NCBI RefSeq assembly: GCF_039537585.1
Contig: NZ_BAABAU010000003.1
Location: forward strand, 62,001 to 126,000
Origin: Frondihabitans peucedani
GTDB lineage: Bacteria; Actinomycetota; Actinomycetes; Actinomycetales; Microbacteriaceae
Direction of reading: 5' to 3'
DNA: 64,000 nt
Under the pieces are notes generated by a model. That model had not been told where the DNA came from. It worked only from the letters and a program-made list of their open reading frames with translations, and made no database searches. The position numbers were made by a program, and so were the translations under genes. Every line of letters begins with the position of its first letter. Within the stretch, counting starts at the first letter, position 1. Shown here one piece after another: positions 35,855-44,523 of the stretch.

Positions 35855-36796
35855 ATGCCCCGCCCCGCCCTCGGCCCCGAGCTCCTCGTGGTCTCGTCGT
35901 TCGACGACACGGCCGTGCGTCGCGCCCACCGCGGCGGCGACCTCGTCCGTCTGGCGCCCGGCCGCTACGTCCGCGCCGGCCTCTGGGCGCTGCTCGACGC
36001 CCCCGACCGTCACGCCCTCCGTGCCGTGGCCGTCATCTCCGCCAGCGCGTACCCGCTCGTCGCCTGCCGAGAGACCGCTGCCTCCGTGTGGGGGCTCGCG
36101 TCGCTCGGACTGCCGCCCGAGCGGGTGCACCTGCTGGACACGCGGGCGTCGACGACGCAGACGACACGTCACGCCGTGAAGCACCGCGGCGCGCTCGAGG
36201 AGTCGGAGGTGCACGAGCGCTGCGGGATCCTGGTCACGTCGCCCGCCCGGACCGCTCTCGACCTCGCGGCGCATTCCGCCCGGCGTCCCGCCGTCGTCGC
36301 ACTGGACGACGGGTACCGCCAGGGGCTGTTCACGGCCGCCGAGCTCCTCGAGGGTCTCGGTCGCCGGGGGGAGCACCGAGGGGCGGTACGGGCTGAGGCG
36401 GCGATCCGGTTCGCCGACGGGCGAGCGGACAGCCCCGGCGAGTCGCTCAGCAGGCTCGTCTTCGACGAGGCCGGACTCGAGCCGCCGACGCTCCAGCAGC
36501 CCTTTCAGACCCGGCGCGGCCGGTTCCTGGTCGACTTCTGTTGGGAGCGTGCCGGCGTCGTTGGCGAGTTCGACGGCGAGGTGAAGTACCGCGACCGGTC
36601 AATGCGGCAGGGACGCTCGGCAGAGGACGTCGTCGTCGACGAGAAACGCCGCGAGGACGCCATCCGCGAAGACCCTCGCGTTCGGCGCTTCGTCCGCTGG
36701 ACGTGGGCGGATGTCCGGCGTCCCGGCCTCGTGCCCGCCCTCCTTCGCGAGGCCGGCGTCGCTGTCCTCGGCAGCACCGCGTCACGCGTGACGTAG
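35855..36796 (+). CDS. AbiEi-like N-terminus with Vsr/DUF559-like nuclease fold (313 aa)
   Basis: Two-part protein of a type common in actinobacteria. The N-terminal half resembles the AbiEi antitoxin-like winged-helix proteins (LVRLAPGRYVRAGLW, then a CRETAASVWGLASLG block). The C-terminal part has a PD-(D/E)XK-like core: FLVDFCWERAGVVGEFDGEVKY, KRREDAIREDP, RFVRWTW. No AbiEii-type nucleotidyltransferase toxin is next to it, so it is probably not half of a standard toxin-antitoxin pair. CAGGAT lies 6 bases before the ATG. The stop codon lies inside the arm of the following inverted repeat. Confidence 0.7.
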   Translation: MPRPALGPELLVVSSFDDTAVRRAHRGGDLVRLAPGRYVRAGLWALLDAPDRHALRAVAVISASAYPLVACRETAASVWGLASLGLPPERVHLLDTRASTTQTTRHAVKHRGALEESEVHERCGILVTSPARTALDLAAHSARRPAVVALDDGYRQGLFTAAELLEGLGRRGEHRGAVRAEAAIRFADGRADSPGESLSRLVFDEAGLEPPTLQQPFQTRRGRFLVDFCWERAGVVGEFDGEVKYRDRSMRQGRSAEDVVVDEKRREDAIREDPRVRRFVRWTWADVRRPGLVPALLREAGVAVLGSTASRVT

Positions 36797-36826
36797 CGCG
36801 TCCCGCCATGGCGAGACGCGCTACGT
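36791..36826. terminator. Convergent-gap inverted repeat (probable bidirectional terminator)
   Basis: Perfect 12-base arms: ACGTAGCGCGTC (36791-36802) and GACGCGCTACGT (36815-36826), with a 12-base loop that contains the palindrome GCCATGGC. The stop codon of the upstream gene is within the left arm. A third partial copy, GGCGAGACGC, follows at 36829-36838. Confidence 0.7.
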
Positions 36827-36862
36827 GAGGCGAGACGCAGTGCTAGCCCGCGAGCGGTAGGG

Positions 36863-39037
36863 CTAGCGGCGGCGCTGCGGCGCAGCCTTGCGCGCGGACG
36901 GCGACGCGGCCAGCGCGTCGGTCAGCAGCGCGACGAGCGCGCCGAGCTGCACGTCGCTCGACGACGTGATCTCGGCGTCCGACCCGTCGAGGGCGCGGGC
37001 GGCGAGCCCGGCCTTCGAGTCGATCAGCTCGGCGATCTTCGTGTCGATGGTCTGCGCGGCGATGACGCGCCACGCGGTGACGGGCTCCTCCTGGCCGATG
37101 CGGTGCACGCGGTCGATGGCCTGCGTCTGCTCGGCGTCGGTCCACGACAGCTCGGCGAGCACGACGTTCGAGGCGACCTGGAGGTTCAGGCCGACGCCGG
37201 CGGCGGTCAGCGAGCAGACGACGATCTCGACCGAGGGGTCGTTCACGAAGGCGTCGATGTTCTTCTGCCGGACGGTCGGCGTCTGGTCGCCGCGGATGGA
37301 CGCGTACTTGATGCCGCGCTTCTCGAACGTCTCGGACGCGGTGTCCATGACGTCGATGTGCTTCGCGAAGAACACGACCTTGCCGACGTTCCGGGCCAGC
37401 TGAGCGGTGTAGTCGGCGGCGAGACCGGCCTTGGCCTGGCCGATCCTGCGGACCATCGAGAACACGTTCTCGCCGGTCTTCTGGCTGTCGCCGTCTTCGA
37501 GCTCCCACTTGGCGACCTGGCGCACCAGGTCGTGGTCGATGCCCTCGACTCGCACGCCGGAGGTGCGGGTGGCGAGAGCCGTCTGGTAGCGCGCCACGAG
37601 CTTCTTGGCGAGCTCGCGCTCGGCCTCCCGGATGGAGCGGCCGACCTCGTCGTCGAGCTCGACGGGCAGGTCGGCGATGCGGCGGGCCGGGATGTCGGCG
37701 GCCACGTCGACCTTGCGGCGGCGGACGATGCCGAGGTCGATGACGGAGGCGCGGGCCGAGGCGAAGAAGCCGGGCTCGGCCGGGGTGAGGCCGGTCTCTT
37801 CGAGGGCCTCCATCAGCTCGGGGCCGGGCTTCTTGTCGTCGATCCAGCCGAGGAACTGCCAGATGGCGCGGAAGTCCTCGATGTCGTTGATGAGCGGGGT
37901 GCCGGTGAGCGCCATCAGGAGCGGGTGCGCCATCCGCGCGCGGATGCGGGCCGACAGCTGGAGCACGTTGCGCGAGCGCTGCGACTCCTTGTTCTTGATG
38001 AAGTGCGCCTCGTCGACGACCATGCCGCGGAACCCGAGGTCGCCCAGCCAGCCGACGTGCCGGTCGAGGACCTCGTAGTTGACGATGACGATGTCGGCGA
38101 ACCCGTCGATGGTGTCGCCGTCGCCGTGGATCACCGTGGCGGTGCGGTTCGGGGTCCAGAGGCCGACCTCGCGGGCCCAGTTCGTCTTGACGACGTTGGG
38201 GACGACGACGAGCAGCGGGTAGGCGTCGGCAGCCTGGGCCGCGAGCAGCGACTGCGCTGTCTTGCCGAGGCCGGGCTCGTCGGCGAGCAGGAACGTCCGG
38301 TGGCCTTCGGCCGCGGCCTCGACCACCTGCGCCTGGTGGCGCATCATCTCGGCACCGCCGGGGGCGCGGAGCGTGGTCGGCTCGGGGAGGTCCATGCACG
38401 CCGAGACGCCGCCGGCGCCGTACTCGAACGACTTGAACAGGGGGCCGAAGAGCTCCCAGTTCGCCAGGCGGACGGGGTGGACCTCGCGCTGCTCGGCCAG
38501 CGAGAAGTCGGGGGCCAGGAACGGGTTCGCGAGCTGGCGGGAGATCACCGACTGCGGGACCACCTGCCGCTCGGTGGTCGGCGCCGAGACGGGCGCCTCG
38601 GTGGTGATGATGAGGTCGTCGGGGCTGAGCTGGACCCCCGCGGCGATCAGCATGTCGCGCTTCAGCGACTTCGCCGTCTCAGAGACGACGGCCTCCTCCG
38701 CGAGGAGCGCGATCAGCGACGTGTCGCGGGCGGCGGCCTTGGCCAGGATCGTGGCGACCCCGTCGAGGCGCTTGAGCTGCTCGGCGCGGTCGGCGTCGCT
38801 GATGGTCTTGTCGGCCTTGACGCGGGCGCGCTCCTCGCGCATGAGCAGCGCGACGACCTGGAACTTCGTGCGGCCCGACGGCTTCACGGGGCCGCGCTGA
38901 GCGCCGGCCTCGACCTCGCGGACGGCCTTCGCGAGGACGGGGATGATGCCGTCGTTGTCGAGGTCGCGGACGCGCCGGTGATTCGAGCGGGAGGCGGTTC
39001 GAGTACCGCCGGACTGGCGCTGGCCTGGTCGAGCCAA
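36863..39037 (-). CDS. SNF2-family DEAD/DEAH-box ATPase (724 aa)
   Basis: SF2 ATPase of the SNF2/SMARCAL1-like group, which translocates on double-stranded DNA. An N-terminal domain of about 200 residues, with no recognised family, is followed by helicase lobe 1 (Walker A DEPGLGKTAQS near 248, VVDEAHF near 338, LTGTPLIND) and lobe 2 (VVFFAKHIDVMDTA, DAEQTQAIDRVHRIGQ near 640). The tail is basic and ends KAAPQRRR. Start TTG 39037 has a near-perfect ribosome site, AGGAGGA. The likely role is repair or remodelling of stalled forks; this is inferred from the family. Confidence 0.92.
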   Translation of the reverse strand: MARPGQRQSGGTRTASRSNHRRVRDLDNDGIIPVLAKAVREVEAGAQRGPVKPSGRTKFQVVALLMREERARVKADKTISDADRAEQLKRLDGVATILAKAAARDTSLIALLAEEAVVSETAKSLKRDMLIAAGVQLSPDDLIITTEAPVSAPTTERQVVPQSVISRQLANPFLAPDFSLAEQREVHPVRLANWELFGPLFKSFEYGAGGVSACMDLPEPTTLRAPGGAEMMRHQAQVVEAAAEGHRTFLLADEPGLGKTAQSLLAAQAADAYPLLVVVPNVVKTNWAREVGLWTPNRTATVIHGDGDTIDGFADIVIVNYEVLDRHVGWLGDLGFRGMVVDEAHFIKNKESQRSRNVLQLSARIRARMAHPLLMALTGTPLINDIEDFRAIWQFLGWIDDKKPGPELMEALEETGLTPAEPGFFASARASVIDLGIVRRRKVDVAADIPARRIADLPVELDDEVGRSIREAERELAKKLVARYQTALATRTSGVRVEGIDHDLVRQVAKWELEDGDSQKTGENVFSMVRRIGQAKAGLAADYTAQLARNVGKVVFFAKHIDVMDTASETFEKRGIKYASIRGDQTPTVRQKNIDAFVNDPSVEIVVCSLTAAGVGLNLQVASNVVLAELSWTDAEQTQAIDRVHRIGQEEPVTAWRVIAAQTIDTKIAELIDSKAGLAARALDGSDAEITSSSDVQLGALVALLTDALAASPSARKAAPQRRR

Positions 39038-39387
39038 GGCTCCTCCTAAGTGGTGCCGCCGCGCTGCGAGAGCGCGAGCCGCGGCAGGATGACTGCGTCG
39101 GGCCGGTGGAGACGGCCGGACGCGGTGGTGGTGCGAGAACTGGTGTCGCTGACGAACGGTGCAGGACCACCCCTGGGAGGGGATCCCGGATGCGACGAGA
39201 CGGGGCTTCGGAGAGCCCCCGCTCGGCCGGCGGCGCGACGCGAGAGCGTGTCGGGTGCCGGGCGACCTGATCGTCGCAGCACGTGACCCGTCGGAGAAGA
39301 CCTGTCGGGGGCCGTGCAGCGCCTAGTTTACGCCCCGCGGCGGGCCGCATGCCACCGCGGGCGGCGGCGCGCCGCGCCCCGGGCGTG
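39038..39387 (-). promoter_or_regulatory. Promoter and long structured leader of the SNF2 ATPase gene
   Basis: Minus-strand TAAACT (39325-39330) is the best -10 box in this 350-base gap and would give a leader of about 280 bases. The leader holds hairpins (GGGGCT TCGGAG AGCCCC; CCCCT GGG AGGGG). It also holds a reading frame of 78 codons (39046-39282) whose TAG stop lies within the ribosome site of the SNF2 gene. Coding evidence for that frame is only moderate. Confidence 0.4.
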
Positions 39388-40869
39388 TCAGAGCGGCCGC
39401 GGCGTCATCCCTCGCGTGGCGGGACCCTCGATGACCTCGCCGCGCGGGGTGAACCGGGAGCCGTGCAGCGGGCAGTCCCAGGTGGACTCCTGGTCGTTCC
39501 ACGAGACGATCCCGCCGAGGTGCGGGCAGACGGCCGAGAGGGCGCAGGACTCCCCCGCGACCGTCGACCGCGCCACCGGCGACAGGCCCTCGGAGCCGAC
39601 CACGCCCTCGCCCTCGCCGGGCAGCTCGCCGGCCGAGACGGGCGTCGCGAGCGCCTTCGTCCAGCCGCGGGCGAAGTGCCAGGCGACCGCGGCGTTCGCG
39701 CCGAGGCCCCAGCCGATCGCGGCAGGCAGCGTGACGCGGTGATGGAGGGTCGTCATCCAGGGCGAGTCGTCGCCGATCACGTCGGCCACGAGCATCCTGG
39801 CGGCGCTCACCGCGTTCGTCATCCCCCACGAGTCGTAGCCGGTCGCGACGAAGACGCGGCCGCGGCCGCGCGGCAGGAAGCCGACGAACGGGACGCCGTG
39901 CAGGGTCGCGTAGTCCTGCCCGCTCCAGGCCCGGCGCCTGCGGGCCGCCGGCCAGTGCGCCGTCGTCCAGTCCTCGAGATCCTGCGCGAGCGCCGTCTCG
40001 GAGGCCGCCCGGCCGGTGCCGTGCGTGTTCCCGCTGACGATCAGGTCGCCTCGGTGCCGCCGGATGCTCCGCGACGGCGCGTCGACCGAGCGGTAGAGGG
40101 CGCCCGGGAGGTCGTCGTCGTCGACGCCGGAGAACGCCATGCCGAGCGAGCGGCGCGGGGTCGTCTTGGCGAAGTAGAGGCCGCGGTCCAGGATCGGCGC
40201 CCCTGTCGTCAGGTGCACCCGCTCGCTCCGGACGTCCCCCTGCGAGGTGTGCGTCGTCGCGGGATCGCCCGCCTCGACCCCGGTCACATGCGCGTTCTCG
40301 ACGATGATCCCGCCGAGGGCCCGGACGTCGGCCGCGAGCGCCGCCACGAGCTCGCGCGGGTCGAGCTGCGCCTGGTCGCGGAGGCGCACGGCGCCGAGCG
40401 TGTTGAAGGGGACGTCGACCTTGAGGGTCTTGACGAGGTCGAGGCCGGCGCGCCGGCCGACGAAGTACTCGGAGTCGACGCGCTCGAGCCCCCGCCTCGT
40501 GGTCGCGTAGCTGTAGGCGTCGCGCCGCTCGACGTCGACCCCGGCGCCCTCGGTGTAGTCGAGGAGCCACGAGAACGCCTCCCGGCTGCCCTCCGCGTAG
40601 GCGTCGACGACACCCTGGTAGGTGCGCTGCCGGATCTTCTGCAGCTGCGCGCCCTGCAGGAGGCTGACGAGCCCGGACGAGCTGCCCGTGGCGAGCCCGC
40701 CGACCGTGCCGGCCTCGAGCACGGCGACGGTGTGCCCGCGCCGGGCGAAGAGGAGCGCGGTGACGAGGCCGGTGAGGCCTGCTCCGACAATCACGTCGTC
40801 GTAGCTCGCCAGCGGCTCGAAGTCGTCGGTGGGGATGGGGCGGAGCACGTCGAGCCAGAGCGACGTCAT
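39388..40869 (-). CDS. FAD-dependent oxidoreductase with C-terminal Rieske domain (493 aa)
   Basis: DAO-type flavoprotein: FAD dinucleotide motif VIVGAGLTGL near residues 27-36 and a late GYDSWGMTNAVSAARML. A Rieske [2Fe-2S] domain is fused at the C-terminus, with ligands CPH (448-450) and CPLH (466-469). This DAO-Rieske fusion is widespread but its substrate is not settled; amine oxidation is the family theme. The ribosome site AGGAGG precedes ATG 40869. It follows the kinase gene by 20 bases on the same strand. Confidence 0.92.
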   Translation of the reverse strand: MTSLWLDVLRPIPTDDFEPLASYDDVIVGAGLTGLVTALLFARRGHTVAVLEAGTVGGLATGSSSGLVSLLQGAQLQKIRQRTYQGVVDAYAEGSREAFSWLLDYTEGAGVDVERRDAYSYATTRRGLERVDSEYFVGRRAGLDLVKTLKVDVPFNTLGAVRLRDQAQLDPRELVAALAADVRALGGIIVENAHVTGVEAGDPATTHTSQGDVRSERVHLTTGAPILDRGLYFAKTTPRRSLGMAFSGVDDDDLPGALYRSVDAPSRSIRRHRGDLIVSGNTHGTGRAASETALAQDLEDWTTAHWPAARRRRAWSGQDYATLHGVPFVGFLPRGRGRVFVATGYDSWGMTNAVSAARMLVADVIGDDSPWMTTLHHRVTLPAAIGWGLGANAAVAWHFARGWTKALATPVSAGELPGEGEGVVGSEGLSPVARSTVAGESCALSAVCPHLGGIVSWNDQESTWDCPLHGSRFTPRGEVIEGPATRGMTPRPL

Positions 40870-40889
40870 CGGGGCCTCCTGGTGGATCG

Positions 40890-42167
40890 TCAGTCGGACG
40901 GGGAGCTTGCCGCCACGCTAGGCGCGCCGCCTGGATCGTGGTCGGACGACGGCGCCTCGGGGCGTCTCGGCCAGAGCGTGAAGGCGGCCGCGTCGACCAG
41001 CTGGAGGGCCTTTGTGCGTCCGGTCTCGGTGCCGAGGGTCGCCTGGCCGCCGGCGTGCGCGAGCAGCTGCGAGGCGATCGTCGGCGCCAGGCGGTCGGCG
41101 AGCGCGGGGTTCCTGGCGGTCCACGCCTCGACGACGTGGTCGGCGATGACCTCGCAGGATCGCGCCTGGGTCTGGTCGCCGTTGCCCCGGTGCCACTGCG
41201 CCGTGACGACGAGGTGCGCCACCAGCGCGCCGGCGTCGCGCGCCGGGTGGCCCCAGCCCGCGGTGTCGATGTCGAGGAGTCCGGTGATCCTGCCGGCCTC
41301 CTCCGGGTCGACGAAGAGCTGCTCGAGGTGGAGGTCTCCGTGGACGACCTGCCGCTCGTCGGGCGACCACCGCGAGACGCGGGCCTCGATCTCGTCGTAG
41401 ACGCCGTGGATCTCGCGGGCCCGGTCGGGCAGCGAGGAGGCGAGGCTGGTGCGGTGCCAGGCGCCGTTGTCGAGCGCGTCGGCCTGGGCGCGCTGGGTCA
41501 GCTCGACGGAGGCGACCGCCTGCGACAGCGAGACGAGGTTGTCGACGAAGGCGGTGCCCTCCGCGAGCTCGACGACCCGGGTGCCGGCGGCGACGCCGCG
41601 GACCGCCTCCAGCACGAGGAGCCCGTCGGGCTGCACGGCGAGCACCCGCGGCACCGGCAGCCCGCGGGCCTCGAAGGCCGCGTGCTGCGTGGCGATCGGC
41701 TCGGCGCGGGAGGGCCGGACGACCTTCAGGAAGAGCGTCGTGGTGCCGCTCCGCAGCTTGACGACGGCGCGCTTGCCGGGGCGGTAGGCGGCGACGCTGA
41801 GCTCGGGGTCGACGACGTCGATCCCGAAGCGGGCGAGGAGCGGCACGACCCGCTCCGGGTAGGTCACCGAGGCCAGGGCGGGCAGCGCAGGATCGGACGG
41901 GTAAGCCCACACGCGCACCGGCAGGCCGGTCGCGGGGTCGGTCAGCACCGCGCCCTCGCCCGCCCGCGCCGCTTCGACGGACGCGGGGTCGGTGTCGATG
42001 AACGTCAGGACGGTCGACTCCGCCCCGTCGGGATCGACCGTGTCGACCTCGTAGCCGAAGAGGTAGCCGCCGCCCGACGGCTCGACCGAGTGCGGTCGGA
42101 ACGCCACCACCCGCGCCCCGCTCTCGGCGAAGGCCGCGGGGAGGATCTCGCCGGAGGTGGGCCACAC
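40890..42167 (-). CDS. APH-family kinase-like protein (425 aa)
   Basis: Phosphotransferase of the aminoglycoside/choline-kinase superfamily. The N-terminal domain of about 120 residues is unlike standard APH proteins. The kinase core has RPGKRAVVKLRSG with a nucleotide lysine, FLKVVRPSRAEPI, the catalytic VVHGDLHLEQLFVD and the metal motif LLDIDTAGWGHP. The N-terminal extension and overall plan resemble maltokinase-like proteins. It lies 20 bases upstream of the FAD/Rieske gene in a probable operon, so its substrate may be related to that enzyme's product. The start is GTG 42167. Confidence 0.85.
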   Translation of the reverse strand: MWPTSGEILPAAFAESGARVVAFRPHSVEPSGGGYLFGYEVDTVDPDGAESTVLTFIDTDPASVEAARAGEGAVLTDPATGLPVRVWAYPSDPALPALASVTYPERVVPLLARFGIDVVDPELSVAAYRPGKRAVVKLRSGTTTLFLKVVRPSRAEPIATQHAAFEARGLPVPRVLAVQPDGLLVLEAVRGVAAGTRVVELAEGTAFVDNLVSLSQAVASVELTQRAQADALDNGAWHRTSLASSLPDRAREIHGVYDEIEARVSRWSPDERQVVHGDLHLEQLFVDPEEAGRITGLLDIDTAGWGHPARDAGALVAHLVVTAQWHRGNGDQTQARSCEVIADHVVEAWTARNPALADRLAPTIASQLLAHAGGQATLGTETGRTKALQLVDAAAFTLWPRRPEAPSSDHDPGGAPSVAASSPSD

Positions 42168-42238
42168 AGCCCACAGTCAACTACCCGCACGGCCGTTCGC
42201 CGCCTCTTCGGCTCCCGGCGCGCCGTACCCTGGTCGTC

Positions 42239-43303
42239 GTGGCAGCCATCGGATCGAGCGTCGTCGGACGACTCCGCCAGCCGTCGAGACTCCCACTGCT
42301 GCAGGTGGTGAAGACGTCGCTGGCCGTCATCGTGGCCTGGGTCCTCGCGTTCCTGCTGCTCGGGCAGGGCCTGCCGATCTTCGCCGCGATCGCCGCGCTC
42401 CTCGTCGTGCAGCCGAGCGTCAACCAGTCGTTCGGGCGCGGGCTCGAGCGGAGCGCCGGCGTCGTCCTCGGCGTCGCGCTGGCCTACGTGGTCGGCGCGG
42501 TGCTCGGCCACGAGCAGACCTTCGTCGTGCTGGTGGCCGTGATCCTGGCCCTCGTCGTCGCCTGGGCGATCCGGCTCACGCCGACCTCCACGACCCAGGT
42601 GCCGATCTCGGCCATGCTCGTCCTGTCGGTCGGCGTCGTCACGCCGAACTACGCGTTCGACCGGATCATCGAGACGGTCATCGGAGCCGTGGTGGCGCTC
42701 GCGGTCAACGCGCTGATCGTGCCGCCGGTGCTCCTCGGGCCGGCCCACCTCGCTGTCGGACGCCTCGCGCGCGACCTCGCCACCGCTCTCGACTCCCTCG
42801 CGCAGGCCCTCGATGAGCCGACGCCGAGGCCGGAGCTCGACGCCGTCCTCGGTCGGGCCCGCGAGCTCCGCGACCAGGTCGCGAAGGCGTCGGCGGCCGT
42901 GAAGACCGGAGAAGAGAGCCTGACGCTCAACCCGAGGGCGAAGCAGCAGCGCCGCGTCCTGGAGGCCGACCGCGCGATCCTGCACACCCTCTCGAACCTC
43001 GTGCACCGGGTGGTCGCCATGACCCGGACCCTCCGCGACAACTACGAGGCCCGCCTGGTCGACGATCCCGTCGTGGAGGGCATCGCCGACGAGCTCCGCC
43101 GCGCCGCCCACGACGTCCGGCTCCTCGTCCTCGAGCGCGAGGAGGAGGCTGCTTCGGGAGAGGCGGTCCCGGTCACCACCGACGATCTCCCGGCGCTCAC
43201 GGCGCCGCTCCTCGTGGTGACCCCCGACCCCGAGCACTGGATCCTGATCGGGTCGATGCTCGAAGACCTCCGCCGCGTCCGCGAGGAGCTCCAGGGCTCC
43301 TGA
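42239..43303 (+). CDS. FUSC-family aromatic acid exporter-like membrane protein (354 aa)
   Basis: Six hydrophobic segments in the first 165 residues (LAVIVAWVLAFLLLG onward, with the IAALLVVQPSVNQSFGRGLERSAG block typical of FUSC) are followed by a cytoplasmic helical domain of about 190 residues. FUSC proteins export aromatic acids or related anions; many in actinobacteria lack known substrates. TACCCT (42226-42231) is 7 bases before the GTG start. It diverges from the kinase gene and ends 12 bases from the convergent hydrolase. Confidence 0.88.
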   Translation: MAAIGSSVVGRLRQPSRLPLLQVVKTSLAVIVAWVLAFLLLGQGLPIFAAIAALLVVQPSVNQSFGRGLERSAGVVLGVALAYVVGAVLGHEQTFVVLVAVILALVVAWAIRLTPTSTTQVPISAMLVLSVGVVTPNYAFDRIIETVIGAVVALAVNALIVPPVLLGPAHLAVGRLARDLATALDSLAQALDEPTPRPELDAVLGRARELRDQVAKASAAVKTGEESLTLNPRAKQQRRVLEADRAILHTLSNLVHRVVAMTRTLRDNYEARLVDDPVVEGIADELRRAAHDVRLLVLEREEEAASGEAVPVTTDDLPALTAPLLVVTPDPEHWILIGSMLEDLRRVREELQGS

Positions 43304-43315
43304 GGCGGCTCCGGC

Positions 43316-44011
43316 CTAGACGTCGATCGCAGCCAGGATGAGGGCTCGGCCCGCCGGGTGGCCGAGCGGGCGGAAGTGCCCGTCGAGCGGGAACGTGACG
43401 TTGCGGGCGCCGGGCAGGATCGTCCCCTCCGGCACGTGCAGGTCGGCGCGCGACCCGAGCGACGTGATCCTGGCGTTCACCTCGAGCTGCTCGGCGAGCC
43501 GCAGCAGGTCGGCGTCGTCCGTCCGGAACACCCGGATGCTCGGGTCGGGGATGAACCTCGCCCAGCGCGATCCCGAGAACGGCGAGTTGACGGTGACCAT
43601 CCGGTCGATCCGGCCCGACGCGTCGGTGTCGAGCATCATCGTCTTGCCGATGATGCCGCCCTTCGAGTGCCCCAGGATCACCACCCCCCGCAGGTCGTGC
43701 GCGTCGAGGATCGCCTGCGCGAGCAGCGCCGTGGCCGCGATCGGCTTGCGGTTGTGCGCCATGCCGGGCACCACCACCACCGGGTGGCCGCGCTCGTTCA
43801 GGTAGTCGCCGAACCAGCGGAGGTACCGCCACGACTCGTAGACGCCGGGGAGCAGCAGGATCGGCGCCCGGTCGCCCTCCAGATACCTCTTCGGCACCGA
43901 CGCGTTCCCGAGCAGCGAGCGCAGGTGGCTGCGCCAGACGAACGCGTAGTCGAGCGGGAGCGCGCGGAGGTAGCGCAGGATCCCGCCGGGGAAGGAGCCG
44001 GGAGAGGTCAC
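43316..44011 (-). CDS. Alpha/beta hydrolase, lipase-like (231 aa)
   Basis: Serine hydrolase with the elbow ILGHSKGGIIGK (S near residue 116), an upstream ILLLPGVYESW oxyanion strand and a late PLDGHFRPLGHP block that could supply the histidine. The plan resembles class-1 triacylglycerol lipase-like or PGAP1-type hydrolases. There is no signal peptide. The start GTG 44011 overlaps the stop of the preceding gene (GTGA), so the two are coupled. Confidence 0.85.
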   Translation of the reverse strand: MTSPGSFPGGILRYLRALPLDYAFVWRSHLRSLLGNASVPKRYLEGDRAPILLLPGVYESWRYLRWFGDYLNERGHPVVVVPGMAHNRKPIAATALLAQAILDAHDLRGVVILGHSKGGIIGKTMMLDTDASGRIDRMVTVNSPFSGSRWARFIPDPSIRVFRTDDADLLRLAEQLEVNARITSLGSRADLHVPEGTILPGARNVTFPLDGHFRPLGHPAGRALILAAIDV

Positions 44012-44400
44012 GCCCCGATCGTAGGCGGCGGCACCTCGGAGTGGTCCGCCGCCGCTGTCGCGTCGCTGCACTCGGCCGCCGCTATCGCGTCGAGACACGC
44101 GGCGAGCAGGTCGGCCCACCCGGGCGTGACGCCGGCACACGCGGGGCGCCGCCCGCCGGCCCGCCAGACGGCTCGGACGGCGGCCTGGCCGTGGCCCGAC
44201 CGCCCTGCGGCGCTGGCCGCGTCGAGGACCGCACCCGTGGCGTCGGCGATCATGCGGTCGCGGTGCTCGGCCGACATCCCCTCGTGCTCCGCGAACGCGT
44301 GGAATGCCGTCGCCAGGTCGCACTCCAGCCGGCGGACCCCGGCCGGCTCGTCGACGGTCTCGCACTCCGGATCGATCGCCGGGCAGTCGGTGTCGGTCAT
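44008..44400 (-). CDS. Hypothetical cysteine-containing protein (130 aa)
   Basis: No family recognised. It is a soluble, mostly helical protein with six cysteines (CPAIDPECE near the start, then CDLA, CAGV, CLDA, ECSD) and several histidines, which could bind metal or disulfides. GAGGGG precedes ATG 44400. It is coupled to the hydrolase by GTGA and diverges from dps across a metal-operator-like palindrome. Confidence 0.65.
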   Translation of the reverse strand: MTDTDCPAIDPECETVDEPAGVRRLECDLATAFHAFAEHEGMSAEHRDRMIADATGAVLDAASAAGRSGHGQAAVRAVWRAGGRRPACAGVTPGWADLLAACLDAIAAAECSDATAAADHSEVPPPTIGA

Positions 44401-44420
44401 GGTCGCCCCCCTCAAGGCCA

Positions 44421-44459
44421 GTGCTCAGGAACACTACCCCAGCGGGGGTACAGGAGCAC
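44421..44459. promoter_or_regulatory. Nested palindrome between dps and the divergent operon
   Basis: Outer arms GTGCTC (44421-44426) and GAGCAC (44454-44459) enclose TACCCC (44435-44440), AGCG, GGGGTA (44445-44450). The core resembles CsoR/FrmR-family operators (TACCC, short spacer, GGGTA). The outer arms recur at 45156-45188 in front of the next exporter gene. Confidence 0.5.
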
Positions 44460-44523
44460 GGCCCCGGTCGAGGCGGCAGGCGTACCGTGCACGACGACGT
44501 CCACGACCTGAGAAGGAGACACC

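Noticed and set aside
35855-36796. Type IV toxin-antitoxin pair
   Set aside because: The antitoxin-like domain is present but no AbiEii nucleotidyltransferase lies on either side; neighbours are a VOC protein and a SNF2 ATPase.
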